A stretch of DNA of 21,690 bases from positions 1 to 21,690 of the forward strand of contig CAZVZM010000031.1 of the NCBI GenBank assembly GCA_964630835.1. Reading direction: 5' to 3'. Source of the stretch: Halarsenatibacter sp964630835. Its GTDB lineage: Bacteria > Bacillota > Halanaerobiia > Halanaerobiales > Halarsenatibacteraceae. Made by a program: the position numbers and the translations under genes. The notes below the pieces were generated by a model. The model did no database searches and was not told the origin of the DNA. It saw nothing but the letters and a program-made list of their open reading frames with translations. Numbering within the stretch: position 1 is the stretch's first letter; each line of letters begins with the position of its first letter. Shown in pieces: positions 1 to 7,416 of the stretch.

Positions 1-13
1 CAGCAGTAAAACT

Positions 14-763
14 TTATTCGGAAAATCGCCGGCTCAGTTCGCCCACAACTTCGGAAAAAGAAATGTCCTGATCCACAAGCATGACAAGCAGATGGTAAAT
101 TAAATCCGCAGCTTCAGCTTTAACCCTGCCCCTGTCTTTTTGCAGAGAAGCAAGGGCCATTTCAACACCTTCTTCTCCTATTTTTTTTGCCTGTTCTTCG
201 GTGCCCTTATTGAAAAGCTGTGCAGTGTATGATCCCTCCGGCCTTTCCCTTTCTCTGCTCTCAATTAAAGCTATGAGCCTGTCCAGAAAAGAATACCTGC
301 CCGATGAATCATTGAAGTTATAGTCAGCCTCTTCTGTATTTTCATCAATTTTTTTCCGGGATACAAGGCTGCGATAAAAGCAGGAGTCTTCGCCTGTATG
401 GCAGGCCGGACCTGAGGGCTCAACCATGAGCAAAAGAGCATCTTTATCACAATCATATCTGATCTCCTCAATCAGCTGATAATTGCCCGAAGTCTCGCCC
501 TTAAGCCAGAGCTGCTGGCGAGAACGGCTGTAAAAACACGCTTTACCCTCTGCGATCGTTCTGCGCAGGGCTTCTCGATTCATGTATGCAAGCATGAGCA
601 CCCTGCCCGAGCTGACATCCTGCAGCACAGCGGGCACAAGACCGCGTTCATTGAATGATATTTTATCCAGCATCCCTTCGATACCACAGGAAGGTAAAAA
701 ACTTCTATTGAATTTTTCCTGTTCTTTCTTATTTTCTTTCTCATTGTCTTCTCTACTTTTCAT
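14..763 (-). CDS. hisI: Bifunctional phosphoribosyl-AMP cyclohydrolase / phosphoribosyl-ATP pyrophosphatase (HisIE)
   Basis: Catalyses steps 2 and 3 of histidine synthesis in the cytoplasm: PR-ATP to PR-AMP, then opening of the adenine ring. The HisI domain spans about residues 31-135 and shows the metal-site residues Asp104, Cys105, Asp106, Cys121 and Cys128 (CHTG...SCFY). The HisE domain spans about 158-249 and has the EExxE helix (GEEGVE, 196-201) and a conserved AADLIYHL segment. The 249 residues include a charged N-terminal extension of about 30 residues before the usual start region (MLDKISFNERGL). An internal ATG at 673 exists but has a purine tract directly against it, whereas the ATG at 763 has GGGTGAT at proper spacing, so I keep the long form. 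It is the last his gene seen, separated from hisF by a 192-bp gap holding a dispersed repeat. Confidence 0.95.
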   Translation of the reverse strand: MKSREDNEKENKKEQEKFNRSFLPSCGIEGMLDKISFNERGLVPAVLQDVSSGRVLMLAYMNREALRRTIAEGKACFYSRSRQQLWLKGETSGNYQLIEEIRYDCDKDALLLMVEPSGPACHTGEDSCFYRSLVSRKKIDENTEEADYNFNDSSGRYSFLDRLIALIESRERERPEGSYTAQLFNKGTEEQAKKIGEEGVEMALASLQKDRGRVKAEAADLIYHLLVMLVDQDISFSEVVGELSRRFSE

Positions 764-864
764 AAAAAAATCACCCGTTTAAAATTCTGCAGTGTATTTA
801 AGCGGTTCTTCTCCTCATCGGTTGTTGTATTTTATTTAAATTCACTCTAATAATGCTCATTTCC

Positions 865-930
865 GGAAGCTATGAAGCGACGCGATACTCGAAATTTTTC
901 GAAGCCCGGGGCGGATCCATGGCCAAAAAA
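865..930 (+). repeat. Dispersed intergenic repeat, copy A (partial)
   Basis: Located between hisF and hisI. By eye about 55 of 66 positions match the reverse complement of 15845-15909, including the blocks TTTTCGAAGCCCGGG and TCCATGGCC. Its first 19 bases also match 20044-20062 with one mismatch inside the first 14 bases and two more after them. Single-base indels relative to copy B break every reading frame, so the conservation is at DNA or RNA level and not protein level. The element seems to end at about 930, where similarity to copy B stops; the other end of the element is missing here. Confidence 0.75.
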
Positions 931-955
931 TTGTGTCTCCAACTCAGGAGTATAT

Positions 956-1723
956 TTAAGAAGAGCCGATAGGACGAACAGGGATACCTCTCTCAGATAA
1001 ATAACTTTTACACTCAGAAATGCTGTATTCTCCCTGATGCCAGATGGAAGCGGCCAGAACAGCATCTGCCTTTCCCCGGGAAAGGGCTTCATATAGATGA
1101 TGGGGAGATCCAGCTCCCCCGCTGGCAATCAGGGGTATTGAAATCTCACGGTTTACCTCAGCCAGCATTTCCACATCGTATCCGTCCCTGGTGCCATCCC
1201 TGTCCATACTGGTAAGAAGAATTTCTCCTGCCCCTCTTGACTCCGCTTCCTTAACCCAGTCAATCAGCTTCCAATCGGTGGACTGACTGCCGCCTTTTAT
1301 ATAGACCTGCCAGTCACCATCCCTGCGCCGGGCATCGACTGCCACGACAACCGCCTGACTTCCAAACTTTTTAGCTCCTCTTGATATAAGATCTGGATCT
1401 TTAACTGCAGCAGTATTTATGGAAACTTTATCTGCACCTGCAGCCAGTATTTTTCGCATCTGATCGATATCGGAGATGCCTCCACCAACTGTGAAGGGGA
1501 TAAAAAGCTGCCGGGCAGTTTTTTCCGCAACCTCCAGGATAATATCGCGCTCCTCTTTGCTGGCTGTGATGTCCAGAAAAACAAGCTCATCTGCTCCCTC
1601 CTCATTGTAGCGAGCAGCCATCTCCACAGGATCCCCCTGATCTTTTAAATCCACAAATTTAACTCCTTTGACGACTCTGCCGGCCTTTACATCGAGGCAC
1701 GGTATCAATCTTTTAGTTAGCAT
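956..1723 (-). CDS. hisF: Imidazole glycerol phosphate synthase, cyclase subunit HisF
   Basis: Uses ammonia delivered by HisH to convert PRFAR into imidazole glycerol phosphate and AICAR. It has the usual (beta/alpha)8 length of 255 residues. The two catalytic aspartates sit where the family has them: Asp11 in CLDVKAGRVVKG and Asp130 in VAVDARRRDG. Phosphate-binding glycine motifs (TVGGGI, ASGGAG) are present. The ATG overlaps the end of hisA by 11 bp, implying translational coupling. After its stop there is a 192-bp gap with repeat copy A before hisI. Confidence 0.97.
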   Translation of the reverse strand: MLTKRLIPCLDVKAGRVVKGVKFVDLKDQGDPVEMAARYNEEGADELVFLDITASKEERDIILEVAEKTARQLFIPFTVGGGISDIDQMRKILAAGADKVSINTAAVKDPDLISRGAKKFGSQAVVVAVDARRRDGDWQVYIKGGSQSTDWKLIDWVKEAESRGAGEILLTSMDRDGTRDGYDVEMLAEVNREISIPLIASGGAGSPHHLYEALSRGKADAVLAASIWHQGEYSISECKSYLSERGIPVRPIGSS

Positions 1724-2435
1724 GGTCTTCCACCCACAGTTCTTCAGGATCTATTTCCTCTTCATAGAGGGCAGTTCCCACTATAGCCCGAGTAATACCG
1801 TGTTCTTTAAGTTCTTCAAGTTCATCCTGCGAGGAGATACCTCCCGAAACGGTAACTTCCACCTCATACCGTCCTATTGATTGGAGGGCGTCAATATTGG
1901 GACCTTCAAGAGTGCCATCTCTGCTGATGTCGGTATATATTATGCGCGATACTCCATGATCCAGAAGACGCGAAAGGTGAGTTTTTACACCAACCCCGCT
2001 CTCCTCTTCCCAGCCGCTGAGAGCCAGGCTGCCATTCCTGGCATCCAGAGAAACTATGACTCTATCCGCACCAAACTGCTGGATCATTTCACCAATCAGA
2101 TAGGGATTTTTAACTGCAGTCGTCCCCACTATAATAGCACCAGCTCCCCGGCGCAGATATTCTCCGGCAGTTTGAATGCTGCGTATACCTCCACCGACCT
2201 GAATCTCCACCCCCTGAAGTTCGTTAATAATATCAAGTATCAGATTGCGATTGCCGGGCTTTCCCTGACGGGCACCATCCAGGTCGACAATGTGAATTTC
2301 ATCGGCACCCTGCTCAACAAAATATTCCGCGGCCCCCAGAGGATCATTCTCTTCAAACTGGCGCTTTTCAAAATCTCCCTGATAAAGGCTCACTACTTTC
2401 CCTTCAAGTATATCAACTGCCGGAATCACCTTCAT
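1713..2435 (-). CDS. hisA: ProFAR isomerase HisA
   Basis: 1-(5-phosphoribosyl)-5-[(5-phosphoribosylamino)methylideneamino]imidazole-4-carboxamide isomerase, the Amadori rearrangement step before HisF/HisH. The 240-residue half-barrel homologue of HisF has the catalytic pair Asp8 (PAVDILEGKVV) and Asp169 (YTDISRDGT), plus the phosphate-site glycines in VGGGIR and VSGGIS. The ATG has an excellent GAGGAGG site 5 bp upstream and overlaps hisH by 23 bp. Confidence 0.97.
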   Translation of the reverse strand: MKVIPAVDILEGKVVSLYQGDFEKRQFEENDPLGAAEYFVEQGADEIHIVDLDGARQGKPGNRNLILDIINELQGVEIQVGGGIRSIQTAGEYLRRGAGAIIVGTTAVKNPYLIGEMIQQFGADRVIVSLDARNGSLALSGWEEESGVGVKTHLSRLLDHGVSRIIYTDISRDGTLEGPNIDALQSIGRYEVEVTVSGGISSQDELEELKEHGITRAIVGTALYEEEIDPEELWVEDHAN

Positions 2436-3081
2436 TATTTGCCTCCTCCAAAAAATATTTTAAAAAAGCAAGCCCCGCACGGCCGCTTTTCTCAGGATGC
2501 GGCTGAACCGCGGTAATATTGTCGCGAGTTACGGCAGCCACAAACTCCACCTCCCCATAACGGCAGGTGGCCAGGGTTAGATCTTCTCCTGCCTGCCCGG
2601 CAGGCATATAGTAGCTGTGAACAAAATAGAAATAGGGATCTGCTGCTTCTCCGGAATAAAAGCGGTCGATCTCATTATCACAAAATTTCATTTTGTTCCA
2701 GCCCATATGCGGAATTTTACCTGTCTTTTCAGGCTGAAATCGGCGAAAATACCCCGAAAAAAAGTCCAGACCTTCGACTCCGGAAGCTTCTTCACTGCCG
2801 GAAAAAAGCAGCTGCATACCGAGGCATATTCCCAGAAGAGGTTTTCCGGCGGCAGCAGCTTTTTTAAGAGGCTCCTTAAGACCTCTCCTGCTCAATCCTC
2901 TCATTCCTTCGCCAAAGGAGCCCACTCCGGGCAAAATAAGAGCGTTTACCCTGTTCAGGTCGGATAGATCAGATCTGGAGCTGATTATTCTGTTATCCAC
3001 TTCAAGCCAATCCAGGGCACGAACAACATTGCCCAGATTGCCTGCACCGTAGTCAACTATACCTGTACTAATGACGTCCAC
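2413..3081 (-). CDS. hisH: Imidazole glycerol phosphate synthase, glutaminase subunit HisH
   Basis: Class I glutamine amidotransferase that hydrolyses glutamine and channels ammonia to HisF. Numbered from the GTG at 3081 (222 residues), the triad is Cys86 in GICLGMQLLF with His195 and Glu197 in QPHPEKSG; the N-terminal DYGAGNL strand motif is present. The start is uncertain. An ATG at 3120 would add 13 residues but has no ribosome site and lies deep in hisB, so I prefer the GTG at 3081, a 14-bp overlap with hisB. The following ATT codon at about 3075 cannot be excluded because the GGGGGAG tract is better spaced for it. Confidence 0.93.
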   Translation of the reverse strand: MDVISTGIVDYGAGNLGNVVRALDWLEVDNRIISSRSDLSDLNRVNALILPGVGSFGEGMRGLSRRGLKEPLKKAAAAGKPLLGICLGMQLLFSGSEEASGVEGLDFFSGYFRRFQPEKTGKIPHMGWNKMKFCDNEIDRFYSGEAADPYFYFVHSYYMPAGQAGEDLTLATCRYGEVEFVAAVTRDNITAVQPHPEKSGRAGLAFLKYFLEEANNEGDSGS

Positions 3082-3667
3082 TCTCCCCCAGCTGTCCTTT
3101 AGTGCTAAGAGGGGACTCATCGAGACGATTTTCCGGCCTCAGGGCAAAATCCAGAGATCGAGCAAAGGACTTAAAACATGCCTCAAGCAGGTGATGTGCA
3201 TTGCCGCTTTTGTGAACCAAAAAATGCAGATTAAAATAACCATTGCTGGCCAGGCTGCGAAAAAATTCATTTACCAGTTCGATGGGAAATCCATTAATTT
3301 CAGCCCTGTCGGCCACTATATTACCATGATAATATGCCCGGCCGCCCAGGTCAACTGCAGCCTGGACTAAGACCTCGTCCATCGGCAAAAGAACGTCCCC
3401 AAAACGAGTAATACCTGCTCTATCACCAAGACATTTATTAAAAGCCTGCCCCAGGACTATACCTGCATCTTCAACTGTATGGTGTTTGTCAACTTCAAGG
3501 TCACCCTCAGCATGAATTTCCAGATCAATAAATCCGTGTCGGGCCAGCAGCTCCAGCATGTGATCAAAAAAACCTATCCCTGTTTCTATATCAGATCTTC
3601 CTTCTCCATATAGATCCAACCTCACTTTTATGCTTGTTTCATCCGTAATCCTGTTCATTTCCACCAT
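3068..3667 (-). CDS. hisB: Imidazoleglycerol-phosphate dehydratase HisB
   Basis: Monofunctional dehydratase that makes imidazole acetol phosphate; no fused histidinol-phosphatase domain is present in the 199 residues. The two metal-binding motifs are visible: HHTVEDAG (about 62-69) and AHHLLEA (near residue 158), with the GIGFFDHML segment near the start. The ATG at 3667 has GAGAGGA about 10 bp upstream; an in-frame ATG nine bases later is an alternative. A 71-bp gap after hisD is the largest in the hisZ-to-hisF part of the operon and contains a GGGGCCCC palindrome just past the hisD stop. Confidence 0.96.
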   Translation of the reverse strand: MVEMNRITDETSIKVRLDLYGEGRSDIETGIGFFDHMLELLARHGFIDLEIHAEGDLEVDKHHTVEDAGIVLGQAFNKCLGDRAGITRFGDVLLPMDEVLVQAAVDLGGRAYYHGNIVADRAEINGFPIELVNEFFRSLASNGYFNLHFLVHKSGNAHHLLEACFKSFARSLDFALRPENRLDESPLSTKGQLGESGRH

Positions 3668-3738
3668 GTAATATCATCCTCTCAAAAATTATGCTTTTTG
3701 ATTGACCAACTCAGGGTAAATAACCGGGGGCCCCTTTA

Positions 3739-5022
3739 TCACTCCCGGAAAATTTTTTGCCTCAACTCAACAGAACGAGCATGGGCGGGAAGTCCCTCCG
3801 CAATGGCTATTCGCATGATATCCTGACTGAGATCTATCAGTTCGGAACTGTTGAAATTCATCCTTCCGCAGCTCCTGGTAAATTCGTTAACACTCAGGGG
3901 TGAAAAGAAACTTGCGGTCCCGGAAGTGGGAAGAACATGGCTCGGCCCGGCGATATAATCCCCTGCAGCTTCCGGCGTCCAGCTTCCCAGAAAAAGTGAA
4001 CCCGCATTTTTCAGATGACCTTCCAGGGCGGCTGGATTGGAGGTCATAACTTCAAGATGTTCGGGAGCAAATCTGTTAGCCAGCTCAACCGCCTGATTTA
4101 AATTTTCTACAGCAAAAAAAGCCCCATGATTTTTCAGAGCTTCCTCCGCCCTTGCAGAAGTCTCAATTTTGTCCAGCTGTTCTATCAGTTCCCGCTCAAT
4201 ATCCTCATAAATATTAACTGTATTGCTGACAACGACCGCCCGGGCTTCCGGATCATGCTCAGCCTGGGCAAGAAGATCAGCAGCAATCAGGGCAGGCTCA
4301 GCGCTGCTATCTGCAATTATGAGTACTTCACTGGGACCTGCGAGCATATCTATATCCACAAAACCGTATACCAATTTTTTGGCCGCGGTCACATACTTAT
4401 TGCCCGGTCCAACTATTTTATCCACCGCCGGGATAGTTTCCGTGCCCAGGGCCAGTGCCGCTATAGCCTGGGCTCCACCAATTTTATAAACTTCATCAAC
4501 ACCGCAAAGATCCAGAGCCCTGGCGGTTATCGGATTTATACTGCCGCTTTCATCAGGGGGAGTAACTGCTGCAATCTCTTCAACTCCAGCCGCCTGCGCT
4601 GGGATCGCTGTCATGAGGGCGGAGCTGGGATAGGCAGCCCGGCCTCCCGGCACATACAGACCCACTCTCTGTATAGGATGTATGTTTTCTCCAACTTCTC
4701 CGCTCAGGCCGGGATGAACCCAGCTATCGGGTTTGCGATGCTCATAAAACTTTAGCAATCTATCCCGGGCATTTTTCAGAGAGGTCAAAAGATTATCCTT
4801 CACAGCTGCATTTTTGAGAAAATCCTCATCAACTCCGAGCTCATTTAAATCTGCCCCGTCATACTTTTTTGTGAGAGAAAAGAGAGCTTTATCCCCCTCA
4901 TCTCTCACCTCCTCAATGATATCTGTCACATCTTTCAAAGTTTCGCTTTTAAGCTCCAGCTTTCTATTCTGGAGATATCTTTCCAATTTTTCCCTGCAAT
5001 CTTTGCCAATAAACTCTAACAT
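3739..5022 (-). CDS. hisD: Histidinol dehydrogenase HisD
   Basis: Zinc enzyme that performs the last two NAD-dependent oxidations from histidinol to histidine. The 427 residues match the family length. Visible motifs are the glycine-rich YVPGGRAAYPSS, PGNKYVTAAK, the zinc-ligand region AQAEHDPEA, and the catalytic and metal segments APEHLEV and GDYIAGPSHVLPT. The start ATG overlaps the hisG stop by 7 bp (ATGTTAG), a typical coupled junction. Confidence 0.97.
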   Translation of the reverse strand: MLEFIGKDCREKLERYLQNRKLELKSETLKDVTDIIEEVRDEGDKALFSLTKKYDGADLNELGVDEDFLKNAAVKDNLLTSLKNARDRLLKFYEHRKPDSWVHPGLSGEVGENIHPIQRVGLYVPGGRAAYPSSALMTAIPAQAAGVEEIAAVTPPDESGSINPITARALDLCGVDEVYKIGGAQAIAALALGTETIPAVDKIVGPGNKYVTAAKKLVYGFVDIDMLAGPSEVLIIADSSAEPALIAADLLAQAEHDPEARAVVVSNTVNIYEDIERELIEQLDKIETSARAEEALKNHGAFFAVENLNQAVELANRFAPEHLEVMTSNPAALEGHLKNAGSLFLGSWTPEAAGDYIAGPSHVLPTSGTASFFSPLSVNEFTRSCGRMNFNSSELIDLSQDIMRIAIAEGLPAHARSVELRQKIFRE

Positions 5023-5690
5023 GCTGGAGGCTCCTCCACAGCCACACCCTCATTGCTCATCTGACTGCATATTTTTTTAATGATGTCCGATCTGGTTCGA
5101 TAACTTACACGATTTGCCACCATCCTTACTGATGAGGAAATAATTTCCCTCACAGGTTTCAAATTGTTCTGTCGCAGAGTGGTACCGGTAGAAGTTATGT
5201 CAACTATAATATCTGCCAGATCAACCTGAGGAGCGAGCTCCACAGATCCATTGAGTTCAATTATTTCTGCTTTTTTGCCCTGTTCCTGAAAAAAACTCTG
5301 GCTGATTCGCGGATAGGAGGTGGCAACTCTGATATTATCTGGAAGATCCTTCACATCGCTAACACCCATTTCCTCCGGTACAGCAACTACCAGATCACAT
5401 TTTCCTACCTTAAGATCAAGCACCTCGTAAAGATTTTTGCCTTCTTCTTCGATGACATCCTTGCCGGTAAACCCGATATCGGCGGCTCCGTGTTCAACAT
5501 ATGCCGGCACATCAGTGGGCTTGGCCAGCAAAAATAGATGACCGCTGTCAGAAATTTTCTGCACAAGCTGACGGGAAAGCCGTGATATCTGTTCGGGATC
5601 CTCAAGAAGATCAGTAGACAGGCAGGCCTCTATGACATCATCGTAAAGCCTGCCTTTAGGCAGTGCTACTCTCAATGATTTTTTCTGCAA
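5016..5690 (-). CDS. hisG: ATP phosphoribosyltransferase, short form HisG
   Basis: First, committed step of histidine synthesis: ATP plus PRPP gives PR-ATP. At 224 residues it lacks the C-terminal ACT-like regulatory domain of long-form HisG, which agrees with the hisZ gene directly upstream. Motifs seen are RVALPKGRLYDD at the N-terminus and the PRPP-binding region DIIVDITSTGTTLRQNNL. The likely start is TTG at 5690, backed by GAGGTGAT; no in-frame ATG is near. The ORF overlaps the hisZ end by 35 bp. Confidence 0.95.
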   Translation of the reverse strand: MQKKSLRVALPKGRLYDDVIEACLSTDLLEDPEQISRLSRQLVQKISDSGHLFLLAKPTDVPAYVEHGAADIGFTGKDVIEEEGKNLYEVLDLKVGKCDLVVAVPEEMGVSDVKDLPDNIRVATSYPRISQSFFQEQGKKAEIIELNGSVELAPQVDLADIIVDITSTGTTLRQNNLKPVREIISSSVRMVANRVSYRTRSDIIKKICSQMSNEGVAVEEPPAC

Positions 5691-6996
5691 TTTTTATCAC
5701 CTCAGTTTTCGTTATCAACGAACTGTCTCTGCAATTTATATCATCTCCCTGCATCGTAAATCCGCTATCATTTTCGATGAAAACCCGGTATCTCCCTTTA
5801 TCTCCGCTGGTGCCCAAAACTTCCAGCCGAAGAACTATCTCTTCTCCTGATGAATTATCCTTTTTCAGCTGATCGCTGTCCCTGCCAGGAGACATTATTG
5901 TTTGATAACCTTTTTCCTGGAGGAGCCTGGATACCTCCAGAGCTTCCTGAAAACTATTCATTTCGTCAAAGCAAATAACGGCCCGGGGAGATCTCCTGGA
6001 TCCATTATCGTCCCGACTGCGCCTGATCAGGCGCAGCCTCTCCAGGCCCACAGCAAATCCCCGGCCGGAAACCTGCGGCCTGCCCAGCTTATCCAGAAGT
6101 CTATCATATCTTCCCCCGCCGCAGATGCTGTATCCCAGCTCAGGACTAATTATCTCAAACACCATACCGGAATAATAGTCGAGATTTCTCACAAGACTTA
6201 GATCAAAATACACATTTTCATATCTGTCAGCCCGCCTCAGGCCGGTTTCAATTTTCCTTAGCTGACGCATGGGACGGCAATCAGAGGAAGAAAGCAGGGC
6301 TTCGGCCTTATCCAGAACTTCCTCCTTTCCCCGCAGTTCGGGAATTTTCAGTAATCTTTCACTGGCTTCAGGAGCAAACTGCCGGCAGCTGCTGCGAAAT
6401 CCAACCAGATCCCGGCAGGCGAGCATCGATTTTAACTTTTCCGCTTCCGGGGAAGAAATATCCACCTCATCGAGCAGTTTATTTAAAAAACCCGTATGTC
6501 CTATATCCACCTCAAAACTTTCTCCTGCACATGCAGAGATTACATCCTGAGCCAGAATCAAAATTTCTATATCGGCATAATCACTGTCTCCCAAAAACTC
6601 TGCCCCCAGCTGGTATATTTCCCTTTTCTTACCGCTCTGTGTAGTTTCATGTCGATATACAGGGGCAAAGTATTGGTACCGTCCTAAAACGTCCTCATCG
6701 TCCTGCTCGTCGCTCAATCTATGTGCAATGGCTGCTGTCATCTCCGGTCGCAAAACGAGAATTTCTCCTCTGTAATCAACCAGTTTGTAAAAATTTTTTG
6801 TCTGTTCCTCACCCAGGCCTGCTGCTATTGTGGAGTAGGGTATTAGCGCCGGAACGTAGACAGGTCTGTAACCCCATCCCTCCAGCAGTTTCATACCCCT
6901 GCCCGCCAGGCTGGATATAATCTCCGCCTGTTCGGGTAGATAAAATCGCATTCCTTCCGGCAAACTTTTCTCAGGTGAAATCACTTTATTTTGCAT
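5656..6996 (-). CDS. hisZ: ATP phosphoribosyltransferase regulatory subunit HisZ
   Basis: Catalytically inactive histidyl-tRNA synthetase paralogue that pairs with short HisG to form the hetero-octameric enzyme and carries histidine feedback control. The 446 residues show class II synthetase-like segments: LRPEMTAAIAHR (motif 2 region), VRNLDYYSGMVFE and GGGRYDRLL. The adjacent short hisG supports HisZ over a true HisRS, although the C-terminal part after about residue 330 is divergent. The start is the ATG at 6996 with GGAGG 6 bp upstream; an upstream TTG at 7014 lacks a ribosome site. First gene of the his operon. Confidence 0.93.
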   Translation of the reverse strand: MQNKVISPEKSLPEGMRFYLPEQAEIISSLAGRGMKLLEGWGYRPVYVPALIPYSTIAAGLGEEQTKNFYKLVDYRGEILVLRPEMTAAIAHRLSDEQDDEDVLGRYQYFAPVYRHETTQSGKKREIYQLGAEFLGDSDYADIEILILAQDVISACAGESFEVDIGHTGFLNKLLDEVDISSPEAEKLKSMLACRDLVGFRSSCRQFAPEASERLLKIPELRGKEEVLDKAEALLSSSDCRPMRQLRKIETGLRRADRYENVYFDLSLVRNLDYYSGMVFEIISPELGYSICGGGRYDRLLDKLGRPQVSGRGFAVGLERLRLIRRSRDDNGSRRSPRAVICFDEMNSFQEALEVSRLLQEKGYQTIMSPGRDSDQLKKDNSSGEEIVLRLEVLGTSGDKGRYRVFIENDSGFTMQGDDINCRDSSLITKTEVIKIAEKIIESSTA

Positions 6997-7012
6997 AATA
7001 AACCTCCAGGGC

Positions 7013-7117
7013 AATAAAGCTGTATTTATAAAAAGTGTTCATCATTTTTCTTTCAGGTTATTTTCTGTTCACTGTTATATCATCGAAAATTTCTAGCTTT
7101 TTTTACAGTGCTTTATT
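7013..7117 (-). promoter_or_regulatory. Self-complementary leader of the his operon
   Basis: The predicted transcript begins near 7116. Its first bases (7117-7104 read on the minus strand, AATAAAGCACTGTA) can pair with 7024-7013 (TACAGCTTTATT) just upstream of the hisZ ribosome site, with a 2-nt bulge. Part of the same 5' arm (7110-7105, CACTGT) can instead pair with ACAGTG at 7075-7070. The two pairings exclude each other. No T-box consensus and no leader peptide rich in histidine codons was found. A regulatory role is inference. Confidence 0.4.
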
Positions 7118-7122
7118 AATTC

Positions 7123-7150
7123 ATTATACTAAAAAATCCGCCAAAGTAAA
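7123..7150 (-). promoter_or_regulatory. Sigma-A-type promoter for the his operon
   Basis: Minus-strand -10 TATAAT at 7128-7123 and -35 TTTACT at 7150-7145, spaced by 16 bp. It lies about 127 bp upstream of the hisZ start and just beyond a terminator hairpin for the preceding unit. Predicted start of transcription is near 7116. Confidence 0.65.
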
Positions 7151-7189
7151 ACCCCCCTGTTAGCACAGAGGGAAAAAGGCCATCTTTGG
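7141..7189 (-). terminator. Terminator hairpin after the FAD-dehydrogenase unit
   Basis: On the minus strand an 8-bp stem (CCCTCTGT with ACAGGGGG, one mismatch, positions 7172-7153, loop GCTA) is followed by TTTTA. An outer 6-bp stem CCAAAG/CTTTGG (7189-7184 with 7146-7141) encloses it and is itself followed by a T-rich stretch at 7136-7131. It ends leftward transcription before the his promoter, whose -35 box overlaps the outer stem. Confidence 0.6.
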
Positions 7190-7226
7190 TCTCAATAAAT
7201 TGGTTCTTCAAAAACTCTCCTTAAGG

Positions 7227-7255
7227 TTGCGCAGCCTCCAATTTGATGATAAAAT
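7227..7255 (+). promoter_or_regulatory. Candidate promoter for tRNA-Pro
   Basis: Plus-strand TTGCGC at 7227-7232 and TAAAAT at 7250-7255 with 17-bp spacing, placing a start near 7262 and a leader of about 36 nt before the tRNA. A TATAAT at 7292-7297 abuts the mature tRNA 5' end and is too close to be its -10 box. Confidence 0.4.
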
Positions 7256-7297
7256 TTAAGATAGTGGAGATAAAAATAGAAAATCTTAGATTATAAT

Positions 7298-7374
7298 CTG
7301 GCTATGGCGCAGTTTGGTAGCGCGCTTGCTTCGGGAGCAAGAGGTCCCGGGTTCAAATCCCGGTAGCCAGACCA
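7298..7374 (+). tRNA. tRNA-Pro (anticodon CGG)
   Basis: A full cloverleaf can be drawn: acceptor CTGGCTA/TAGCCAG, D arm GCGC-AGTTTGGTA-GCGC, anticodon arm CTTGC-TTCGGGA-GCAAG with CGG at 7332-7334, a 5-base variable region AGGTC, T arm CCGGG-TTCAAAT-CCCGG, discriminator A and encoded CCA at 7372-7374. C1-G72 with A73 is the bacterial tRNA-Pro identity pattern. It is the only plus-strand gene supported in the window and is antisense to the 3' flank of the leftward dehydrogenase unit. A T5 run directly follows the CCA. Confidence 0.97.
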
Positions 7375-7415
7375 TTTTTACCTCGCTTGAGTTTAATCTT
7401 CGTCTCAAAAATGGT
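7371..7415. repeat. Inverted repeat linking the tRNA 3' end and the end of the dehydrogenase gene
   Basis: ACCATTTTT at 7371-7379 is perfectly complementary to AAAAATGGT at 7407-7415, with a nested TTGAG/CTCAA pair inside. The left arm begins with the tRNA discriminator and CCA end; the right arm stops 2 bp from the stop codon of the convergent gene. It may help end transcription from either side or may be chance in AT-rich sequence. Confidence 0.4.
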
Positions 7416-7416
7416 G

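Noticed and set aside
847..1128. 93-codon minus-strand frame overlapping the hisF end and repeat copy A
   Set aside because: Its upper part is a shadow of hisF in another frame and its tail is repeat sequence; no ribosome site.
1881..2516. 211-codon plus-strand frame antisense to hisA
   Set aside because: Fully covered by hisA/hisH, which have clear active-site motifs; shadow frame without ribosome site.
7015..7120. T-box or histidine leader peptide upstream of hisZ
   Set aside because: No T-box consensus in about 280 bp upstream; the one short frame overlapping the hisZ start has no histidine codons.
7292..7297. TATAAT directly before tRNA-Pro as its promoter
   Set aside because: It touches the mature 5' end; transcription would start inside the tRNA.
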